This document shows, piece by piece, positions 15,417 to 21,165 of a stretch of DNA of 24,242 nucleotides; position 1 is the stretch's first letter, and every line of letters starts with the position of its first letter. The notes beneath the pieces were generated by a model. That model did not search any database. It saw nothing but the letters and a program-made list of their open reading frames with translations, and was not told where the DNA came from. The position numbers and the translations under genes were made by a program. Source of the stretch: Planctomycetales bacterium (lineage in GTDB: Bacteria; Planctomycetota; SBBH01); NCBI GenBank assembly GCA_005239795.1, contig SBBH01000216.1, forward strand, positions 1-24,242. The letters are read 5' to 3'.

Positions 15417-15452
15417 GAACGCCTCGGCGTCCCCCCTCTTGACATGGGCCAT
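15417..15452 (-). pseudogene. 5' stub of another ECF sigma gene (start codon plus 11 codons)
   Basis: On the minus strand GGAGGAACG precedes an ATG that reads MAHVKRGDAEAF. This matches MSHVKRGDAAAF of the sigma gene downstream at 31 of 36 bases, by hand count. Three of the five differences are at silent third positions (CAT/CAC, GGG/GGA, TTC/TTT). Homology stops abruptly after these 12 codons. The silent pattern points to an older, once-functional paralogue rather than a fresh copy. The ribosome-binding site is better than that of the intact sigma gene. Confidence 0.6.
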
Positions 15453-15466
15453 CGTTCCTCCGAACC

Positions 15467-15775
15467 CTACCGGTGAGATCCCGCCGGCTCCAGATCCAAC
15501 ACCAGATTCTGCCCGAGGGCCGAAAGAATCCGCTGAAGAATTCCCAGCGTATGCCCCGTGTAATCCGCATCCTCCAACCGGGAGATGACGGACTGGGTCG
15601 TTCCCACCTTGGCGGCAAGCTCCGCCTGGGTGAGGCCGGCCTCTTTTCGGGCCTGCCGGATGAGGCAGGCGGCGCGGAAATTCACACGTTCCTCTTCGAC
15701 CATCCGCTGAATGCGCGGACTGCGGTGCGCCCGCTCCCGCAGGATTTCCAAGCCGTCCCTTGTTTTTCTTTTCAT
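15467..15775 (-). CDS. HigA-like antitoxin (XRE-family helix-turn-helix)
   Basis: A 102-residue DNA-binding antitoxin. An N-terminal helical segment (RDGLEILRERAHRSPRIQRM) precedes a Cro/C1-type helix-turn-helix (LIRQARKEAGLTQAELAAKV, GTTQSVISRLE, about 38-72) and a C-terminal helix. It neutralises the toxin encoded just upstream and probably represses their shared promoter. The start at 15775 overlaps the toxin stop by four bases (ATGA), the usual coupling in toxin-first HigBA modules. A longer reading in the same frame upstream lies within the toxin gene and is not real. Confidence 0.87.
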   Translation of the reverse strand: MKRKTRDGLEILRERAHRSPRIQRMVEEERVNFRAACLIRQARKEAGLTQAELAAKVGTTQSVISRLEDADYTGHTLGILQRILSALGQNLVLDLEPAGSHR

Positions 15776-16143
15776 AACGCCTCCTCGTGCGCATGGGCCT
15801 CCGGATTTTTCTGGAAGGCCGCTTTCCTCCGAATTGCCAAATCCATCTCCCGTGGCGGGATCCGATCTTCCTTCGTCAACCCGTGCGATAGCACCACCGC
15901 TTCCCGTCCATGGAAGCAATACAGCAACCGGTAATTCACCGACTGATACCTCCACCGCAACTCGTAGATCCCCTCCCCCAGGTAATCTGCTTCCGGCCGG
16001 CGCAACTCGTGCCCCAACTCCGCCAGCCGCTCCACGCGGTCCACTCCCTTGGCGTACACGCGTTCCGGAAACTCTCGAAACCACTCCAGGACCGGGCAGG
16101 CCCCTTCTTCCGCGTAGAGCACCAGCCAGACGCGTGGCGCCAT
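15772..16143 (-). CDS. HigB/RelE-superfamily toxin (Gp49-like)
   Basis: A 123-residue toxin with the fold of ribosome-dependent mRNA endonucleases. Seen: WLVLYAEEGACPVLEWFREF, RVERLAELGHELRRPEADYL, the core GIYELRWRYQSVNYRLLYCF and the helical tail GLTKEDRIPPREMDLAIRRK. These are characteristic of the Gp49-like HigB family. It is the first gene of the pair with HigA, which overlaps it by four bases. The upstream side is AT-rich, with a CATATATG palindrome (16154-16161) within 20 bases of the start, a candidate operator. No Shine-Dalgarno sequence is visible. Confidence 0.87.
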   Translation of the reverse strand: MAPRVWLVLYAEEGACPVLEWFREFPERVYAKGVDRVERLAELGHELRRPEADYLGEGIYELRWRYQSVNYRLLYCFHGREAVVLSHGLTKEDRIPPREMDLAIRRKAAFQKNPEAHAHEEAL

Positions 16144-16241
16144 TTATTTATATCATATATGCGATACAGATCAAGGGAATTTGCACCGGAACATGACCGT
16201 CAGCTGGATGTTTAGATCGAGTTTTTCCGTGAACCAGAGTG

Positions 16242-16340
16242 GCGAAGCCGCGCTTGCGCGGTCACCACACGGTTTCACGGCCGTGTAGCGTGCGAAGCTC
16301 TTGCTACACGGCCAATCCCCATTCGACGAATCCGTGGTGA
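16242..16340. other. Multi-hairpin non-coding element between two toxin-antitoxin modules
   Basis: A first perfect hairpin is CCGCGC-TT-GCGCGG (16248-16261). A second is GGCCGTGTAGC / GCTACACGGCC (16279-16289 and 16303-16313, 11 pairs, 13-base loop). Outer arms TCACCACACGG (16262-16272) and CCGTGGTGA (about 16332-16340) can pair around the second hairpin with a two-base gap. GCGAAGC occurs twice (16242-16248 and 16292-16298). It could be a small RNA, a degenerate miniature transposon or a dispersed repeat. The flanking words (CCGTGGTGAATCC) resemble known intergenic 'CACGGAGG/CACCACGG' repeats. Confidence 0.45.
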
Positions 16341-16645
16341 ATCCTCCCCCCGCTATTACCGTTACACAAATCCGCGGCTCCTGGACTGGGTGGAGATTGA
16401 CTTCACCCGGCCCAGGGCCGCATACCCAACCCCAATAGCCCTTCCTTTAGCTACTCACCAGTCTCCACAAAGATTTTCTCGATCCCCCCATAAATTTAGG
16501 TACGACTTCCGCCGTGTTGAAAATTCTGATGCTTGCCGGATTCGGACTGGTCGTCCAAAACACTTAAAAAATCTGGATCTGGGCTCTCGCATATACCCTT
16601 GCCTTTTGGCCTGTTCATCTGACGTCATGAAGTTGAAAAAACCCT
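16341..16645. other. Intergenic stretch, AT-richer, no gene recognised
   Basis: About 300 bases with clearly lower GC than the surroundings from about 16440 on. Short open frames exist on both strands, but neither has a ribosome-binding site or a recognisable protein family. The low GC and the location between a toxin-antitoxin module and a broken gene suggest imported or decaying DNA. Confidence 0.4.
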
Positions 16646-16819
16646 TCAAGATTTTCCTGTGGTGATGCTGAACCGGTCGAAGAGGCCCAAGCACCCAAGC
16701 ACATAAGGCGTGTCCTCGATGGACGAAAAGAGACAGGGGAGAACAACCTCCGCCTCGCCGATCCGGACAGTGATCTTGTCGAGCCAGGCCGGGATCCCGC
16801 GCCCCTCGATCCCGGTGTC
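16646..16819 (-). pseudogene. C-terminal remnant of an aspartyl-protease-like (retropepsin-type) gene
   Basis: On the minus strand, starting at the end of the RelE-like toxin gene and in a different frame, about 57 codons read IPAWLDKITVRIGEAEVVLP, then CLFSSIEDTPYVLG and CLGLFDRFSITTGKS, then TGA. The pattern 'xVRIGxxE ... YVLGxxGxFDRFxxT' is the usual C-terminal half of small bacterial aspartyl-protease-like proteins (from memory of the family). The N-terminal half with the catalytic DTG is absent and no start codon is present. The likely reading is a gene whose front was lost when the toxin-antitoxin module arrived or when DNA was deleted. Confidence 0.5.
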
Positions 16820-17087
16820 AAATCCCTTTGTAGACGTCCTTCCGGTCGGCGATCCGGATCACGAGCACCAACAGGATTTCGTCTTGGATCCGGTAAATGA
16901 CACGGTAATCCCCGACCCGGATACGCCAGAGATTGCCGGATCCCTGAAGCTTCTTCACTCCGGGCGGGCGTGGATCGGCGGACAGCGCGCGGATCGCGGC
17001 GTCCACGCGCCTACGGAACCTCATCTCCAGCGAGGCGAGTTCCTTGGAAGCCGACTTCTGGATCTCTATCCTGTAAGTGGATGCCAC
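16818..17087 (-). CDS. RelE/ParE-family toxin
   Basis: An 89-residue toxin of the RelE/ParE superfamily: YRIEIQKSASKELASLE, then RRRVDAAIRALSADPRPPGVKKL, then the core LWRIRVGDYRVIYRIQDE and the end VLVIRIADRKDVYKGI. The length and motifs fit RelE-type mRNA interferases, with the C-terminal basic/aromatic RKDVYK as the active-site region. It starts with GTG immediately after the antitoxin TAG (no gap), with GGGGTAGGTGG serving as ribosome-binding site. It therefore relies on translation of the antitoxin. Confidence 0.92.
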   Translation of the reverse strand: MASTYRIEIQKSASKELASLEMRFRRRVDAAIRALSADPRPPGVKKLQGSGNLWRIRVGDYRVIYRIQDEILLVLVIRIADRKDVYKGI

Positions 17088-17342
17088 CTACCCCAGCCCC
17101 AGCTTTTTTCGAATTTCGTCGTAGGGCATGGATTCATCTTTAGGGTCATTCAGGCGGCGCATGGCTTCCTCCACGTCCATCTTGTCCTCGATTGCCTCGA
17201 TCAGCGCTAGATCCTCCAAGGGTACGATCGCGGCGACGTCTTTCCCTCGGCGATGAAGGATCACGCGCTCGCCATGATGGCGGACCTCGTCGATCACTTC
17301 CGAGAAATCCTCCCGTACTTTACTTGCGGCTTGTCGGCTCAT
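17088..17342 (-). CDS. Phd/YefM-family antitoxin
   Basis: An 84-residue antitoxin. The N-terminal Phd/YefM DNA-binding domain shows SRQAASKVREDFSEVIDEVR and RVILHRRGKDVAAIVPLEDL; the acidic, flexible C-terminus (EDKMDVEEAMRRLNDPKDES) wraps the toxin. The start at 17342 (MSRQ) has GGGAGGAATT just before the ATG. It is first in the operon, followed without gap by the RelE-like toxin. Upstream lie a TTGACA/CATAAT promoter and three 9-base GTAC repeats, the expected arrangement for autorepression by the antitoxin/toxin complex. Confidence 0.92.
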   Translation of the reverse strand: MSRQAASKVREDFSEVIDEVRHHGERVILHRRGKDVAAIVPLEDLALIEAIEDKMDVEEAMRRLNDPKDESMPYDEIRKKLGLG

Positions 17343-17356
17343 AATTCCTCCCATTC

Positions 17357-17383
17357 GTACTTATTGTACTTCTTGTACGATTA
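17357..17383 (-). promoter_or_regulatory. Candidate operator: three GTAC sites at exact 9-base spacing
   Basis: Plus strand: GTACTTATT, GTACTTCTT, GTACGATTA. The palindrome GTAC recurs at 17357, 17366 and 17375, with an outer inverted pair TCGTAC / GTACGA (17355-17360 and 17375-17380). It lies between the -10 box and the ribosome-binding site of the Phd/RelE operon, where bound antitoxin would block transcription. Confidence 0.6.
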
Positions 17384-17407
17384 TGTTCTCAGAAGTCGGC
17401 TTGTCAA
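17380..17407 (-). promoter_or_regulatory. Promoter of the Phd/RelE toxin-antitoxin operon
   Basis: On the minus strand a perfect TTGACA (17407-17402) is followed after 16 bases by CATAAT (17385-17380), five of six matches to the sigma-70 -10 consensus. The antitoxin ATG lies 37 bases downstream. Confidence 0.65.
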
Positions 17408-17498
17408 GTCAATCTCTTCCCAGTCCAACCTTGACGGATTTGCATCAAATCCTCTCCCCGCATTGAACCTTCGGACACTCCGGCACGTTGATAGAGGA

Positions 17499-19622
17499 AT
17501 GAAAAACATCTCCCTTCCCTTGGCCGCGATCATCCTTGGAGCGGGTTTTGCGGTCGGGGCGGATGAAGACGCGAGCGCCCCCCCCCGGCGGGGGCGCCCC
17601 TATCCGGTCGTCTCCGACGAGACGGTCGTGACGGCGACGCGGCGCAAGACCGATCCCTTCAAGGTGCCCTACACGACGGATGTCCTGGACGGCGACGATC
17701 TGCGGACGCGCGAGATGCCCCGCTCGCTTCCGGAAGCGATGAAAAGCGTCGCCGGCATCTCGGCCCAAAAAACCTCCCAGGGGCAAGGATCCCCCTATCT
17801 GCGGGGCCTCACCGGCTACCACACGCTTTTCCTCGTGGACGGCGTGCGCTTGAACAACGCCACCTTCCGCTCCGGCCCCAATCAGTACGCCAACACGGTC
17901 GATCCGCTGACGTTGGAGCGGATCGAGGTCGTGAAGGGGTCCGCCTCGGTCCTGTACGGAAGCGACGCCGTCGGCGGCACCGTGAGCGCCTTCACCACGC
18001 GCCCGTGGGGGGGCGCGGGACTCCACAGCCGGACGTATTTGCGCTACGGCTCGGCCGAGGGGTCGTCGATCGGCCGTCAGGAATTCTCGATGAGCCTGGG
18101 GGCCTGGGGCGCCGTCGGAGGCCTCTCTTTCAAGCACTTCGACGACATAACCGGCGGCAGGCACACCGGCTCTCTGCCGAACACCGGTTACCGCGAAACC
18201 GACAGGGATCTGAAGCTCACGCGAGCACTCTCAGCAGGCACTTCGCTGACGCTCAGCGTGAGCGCGGTAGACCAGGTGAACGTCCCCCGGACGCACTCCA
18301 CCACCGACAGTCAATCCTTCCGGCGCACCGTGCCGGGGACGGACCTCGTGCGGGACCTGGACCAGCGGCGCGAGCTCGCGCTCGTACACCTCGAAACAAG
18401 CGACGTCGACACGATCGCCGACACGGCGGCGTTCTCGCTCTCCTGGCACAACCAGAAAGAGGCGCAGGACCGCCTGCAGTCGAACCTCCGCGTCGAGGAA
18501 CAACGCGTCAGCGATGCTGTCCTGGGATTGACCAGCCAACTCCAAAAAGAAAGCGGCCTCGGGGTCTGGACCTACGGGGCCGAGTATTATCGGGACGACG
18601 TCGACTCGAGCGGGATCCTCTACAACGCCGATGGCTCAGTCCGAAACCATGCCGTCCAGGGACAGGTGGCAGACGAAGCCGGCTACGAACTCCTCGGGGT
18701 CTACGTCCAGGACGAGATCGGCCCCGAAAAAGCGCCTTGGGCCGTCATCCCCGGCGTGCGCTACACCTGGGCGAGGGCCGACGCCGACGAGGTGGACGTG
18801 GGAGGGGTGGCGACGGAACTCCGCGACGACTGGGAAAACGTCTCGGGGAGCCTCCGCGGACGCTGGGATCTCTCGGAGGAGATGAACCTCTTCGGCGGCG
18901 CCTCTCAAGGGTTCCGGGCGCCCAACCTCTCGGACCTCACGCGCCTGGATGCCGCGCGCTCCGGCGAGCAGGAGCTCCCCTCGCCCGGGCTCGATCCGGA
19001 GGAATTCCTCCAATACGAGATCGGGCTCAAGGGGAAATCGAAGGACGTCTCGGGATCCCTTTCCTATTACTACACGGAGATCCGCAATTTCATCGACCGG
19101 GTTCCGACAGGCAACACCATAAACGGCAACCACGAGGTCGTGAAAAAGAACACCGGCGACGGATCCCTCGAGGGGATCGAGATCACAGGTCGCGCGGCCC
19201 TCACCGAGGAATGGTCCGCCTTCGGGATCTTCGGCTGGCAGATCGGAGCGGTCGACACCTTCGTGACGTCGGATCCCGCCTCGAAGGAGCGCCGCCCGAT
19301 GAGCAAAATCCCTCCCGCCTCGGCGACGGTCGGGGGGCGCTTCGCGCCGCCGGAGGATCTCTTCTGGATCGAGGGGCTTGTGACGATGACGCGCGCGCAA
19401 AAACGCCTCTCGCCCGCCGACCAGCTCGACACCCAGCGGATCCCCCCCGAAGGGACGCCGGGATGGACGGTCTACACCCTGCGCGCGGGACGCGCGATCG
19501 GCCGGGGCGTCTCCCTCTCGGCCGCGGTCGAGAACATCACCGACGTCGACTACCGCACGCACGGCTCCGGCACGAACGAGCCGGGGACCAACATCCTCCT
19601 GGCGGTCGACGCGAAATTCTAA
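17499..19622 (+). CDS. TonB-dependent outer-membrane receptor
   Basis: A 707-residue outer-membrane transporter that imports a scarce ligand (siderophore, haem, cobalamin or similar) using TonB energy. It has a signal peptide (about 1-20), a TonB-box-like DETVVTATRR (40-49), a plug domain (about 50-165, with SLPEAMKSVAGISAQ, LRGLTGYHTLFLVDGVRLNN, LERIEVVKGSASVLYGSDAV) and then a beta-barrel ending in the outer-membrane signature with terminal Phe (ILLAVDAKF). ATG 17499 is chosen for the preceding AGAGG and the signal peptide directly after it. The ligand is not predictable; no metal-uptake genes are next to it. It is divergent from the Phd/RelE operon. Its TAA stop overlaps the TAG of the convergent NtrC-type gene. 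Confidence 0.93.
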   Translation: MKNISLPLAAIILGAGFAVGADEDASAPPRRGRPYPVVSDETVVTATRRKTDPFKVPYTTDVLDGDDLRTREMPRSLPEAMKSVAGISAQKTSQGQGSPYLRGLTGYHTLFLVDGVRLNNATFRSGPNQYANTVDPLTLERIEVVKGSASVLYGSDAVGGTVSAFTTRPWGGAGLHSRTYLRYGSAEGSSIGRQEFSMSLGAWGAVGGLSFKHFDDITGGRHTGSLPNTGYRETDRDLKLTRALSAGTSLTLSVSAVDQVNVPRTHSTTDSQSFRRTVPGTDLVRDLDQRRELALVHLETSDVDTIADTAAFSLSWHNQKEAQDRLQSNLRVEEQRVSDAVLGLTSQLQKESGLGVWTYGAEYYRDDVDSSGILYNADGSVRNHAVQGQVADEAGYELLGVYVQDEIGPEKAPWAVIPGVRYTWARADADEVDVGGVATELRDDWENVSGSLRGRWDLSEEMNLFGGASQGFRAPNLSDLTRLDAARSGEQELPSPGLDPEEFLQYEIGLKGKSKDVSGSLSYYYTEIRNFIDRVPTGNTINGNHEVVKKNTGDGSLEGIEITGRAALTEEWSAFGIFGWQIGAVDTFVTSDPASKERRPMSKIPPASATVGGRFAPPEDLFWIEGLVTMTRAQKRLSPADQLDTQRIPPEGTPGWTVYTLRAGRAIGRGVSLSAAVENITDVDYRTHGSGTNEPGTNILLAVDAKF

Positions 19623-20989
19623 GCGGAGTCAGAAACCTTCTTCTCGACGCGCAGGCCGTAGGCCTGGAGCTTTCGGTAGAGTGTCGCCTTCGTGATCCCG
19701 AGGCGCCTGGCCGCCTCGGCCTTGTTCCCCTCGACACGATCGAGAACCCGCGCGATGTGCCGTCGCTCGATATCCTTCAAAGACAGGTGCGATTCCGTCG
19801 CGGGCTCCAAGCGCCGCCGATCGGGATCCTGGATTTCCTCCGGGAGATCCTCTGTGCGTACTTCATCGGATCGCGCGAGAAGGGAAATCCGCTCCACGAC
19901 GTTGCGCAGTTCCCGGACGTTCCCGGGCCACGGGTAGCGCTCCAGGCACGACAGGGCCGCCGCGGTGAATCGCTTCGGCACACGGGGGGAAAGCCTCTTC
20001 GAAAAATATTCGACGAGTCCGGCGATGTCCTGGCGCCGTTCCCGCAAGGACGGCACGCGGATTGTCAAGGCGTTCAAGCGGAAGAAGAGATCCTTGCGGA
20101 AGCGCCCGGCCTTGACCTCCGCCTCGAGATTCCGGTTTGTGGCGGCCACCACGCGCACATCCACGACAAGGGACTGGGATCCCCCGACGCGGCGTATCTC
20201 TCCGTTCTCGAGGACACGCAGGAAGGCTGACTGCGTCGAGAGGGGCATTTCCCCCACCTCGTCCAGGAAGAGCGTCCCGCCGTCGGCGACCTCGAAGTGC
20301 CCGCGCTTCAAGGCATCAGCCCCCGTGAAAGCCCCCTTCTCGTGTCCGAAAAGCTCGCTCTCCAGGAGGCTCTCCCGGACGCTGGCGCAGTTGATGGCAA
20401 TGAAAGGCTCCTGCGCGCGGCGGCTTTTCAAATGCATCGTGCGCGCCAACAGGTCCTTGCCGGTGCCGGTTTGCCCTAGGAACAAAATCGGCATCCCCGA
20501 GTCCGCGGCTTTCATCACAAGCCCGAGCGCCTCCTGCATGGCGGTGCTTTGGGCGATCACGTCGGGGAAAAAAGACCCCCTCAAGACAAGGTCCCGGAAG
20601 GCGTCTTCGCGCTTGCGCGTCAGGATCCTCCGGGCCGCCCGCTCGAGCGTCCTGGCCAGCTCCGCGAAATCGACCGGCTTGATGAGAAAATCCACCGCCT
20701 GGTCCCGCGCCCCCGCCACGGCGGCATCCAGGGTGGCGTTCGCCGTGATGAGGATCGCCTCGACCGGCCGCTCGGCCTGCCGGATCCGGCGGAGCACCTC
20801 GACGCCATTCATGTCCGGAAGCCCCACATCCAAAAGGACCACATCGACCGGCGCGGTTTCGAGGCATTGGAGAGCCTCCCGGCCGCCGGAGGCCTCGCTC
20901 ACGCGATGCCCCGCCTGCTTCAAGCGCAGGGCGATCGCCTTTCTAAGCGCTTCTTCATCGTCCACGACCAGAATGAGAAGAGACTTCAT
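19619..20989 (-). CDS. NtrC-type sigma-54-dependent response regulator
   Basis: A 456-residue activator. The receiver domain (about 1-120) has acidic Asp10/Asp11, phosphoacceptor Asp54 (VVLLDVGLPDMNG) and Lys104. The AAA+ domain (about 142-370) has Walker A GQTGTGK (172-178), the sigma-54-contacting GAFTGA loop (219-224), Walker B GGTLFLDE (237-244) and FRKDLFFRL with the arginine fingers. The C-terminal Fis-type helix-turn-helix is NKAEAARRLGITKATLYRKL (422-441). All functional residues are present. No sensor kinase gene is next to it, so it is an orphan within this window. ATG 20989 is chosen because upstream codons lie in the AT-rich intergenic stretch. Target genes are unknown; no -24/-12 promoter was found nearby. 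Confidence 0.95.
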   Translation of the reverse strand: MKSLLILVVDDEEALRKAIALRLKQAGHRVSEASGGREALQCLETAPVDVVLLDVGLPDMNGVEVLRRIRQAERPVEAILITANATLDAAVAGARDQAVDFLIKPVDFAELARTLERAARRILTRKREDAFRDLVLRGSFFPDVIAQSTAMQEALGLVMKAADSGMPILFLGQTGTGKDLLARTMHLKSRRAQEPFIAINCASVRESLLESELFGHEKGAFTGADALKRGHFEVADGGTLFLDEVGEMPLSTQSAFLRVLENGEIRRVGGSQSLVVDVRVVAATNRNLEAEVKAGRFRKDLFFRLNALTIRVPSLRERRQDIAGLVEYFSKRLSPRVPKRFTAAALSCLERYPWPGNVRELRNVVERISLLARSDEVRTEDLPEEIQDPDRRRLEPATESHLSLKDIERRHIARVLDRVEGNKAEAARRLGITKATLYRKLQAYGLRVEKKVSDSA

Positions 20990-21165
20990 AGAACCTCGAA
21001 ATTGTAACAACAGTATCATTTTTATACTAAATCGAATGACAGTTAATTTTATTCTTATTTCGTAACTTCCTTATATTAAACATCTTGTGATTTTAAATTA
21101 CTCTAGAACGTTTTTTGCTCCCTTCTGATGTATGCAAAAAAAACGAATCGCTTGGAGGCTTCCGA
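20990..21165. other. AT-rich divergent intergenic region
   Basis: About 125 bases (21001-21125) are strikingly AT-rich compared with the rest of the window. They separate the NtrC-type gene from the FG-GAP/PKD gene and must hold both promoters. TATACT (21023-21028) with TTGTAA 15 bases upstream is a weak plus-strand candidate. No sigma-54 -24/-12 element was seen. The composition may reflect a strong promoter with UP-element-like tracts or a site for a nucleoid protein. Confidence 0.4.
21154..21158 (+). promoter_or_regulatory. Ribosome-binding site that decides a GTG start
   Basis: GGAGG lies seven bases before the GTG at 21166, and no other in-frame start is as well placed. This supports a GTG start for the FG-GAP/PKD protein. 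Confidence 0.6.

Noticed and set aside
16144..16185. TTGATC-N16-TATAAA promoter for the HigBA-like operon
   Set aside because: The -10 box would lie three bases before the start codon, placing the transcript start inside the gene.
16390..16694. Two short opposite-strand open frames in the AT-rich stretch
   Set aside because: No ribosome-binding site, no recognisable family and unusual composition; one overlaps the aspartyl-protease-like remnant.
16684..16703. CCCAAGCACCCAAGCAC as another word repeat
   Set aside because: On the minus strand it encodes the YVLGCLGLF core expected of the aspartyl-protease-like fragment, so coding origin explains it better.
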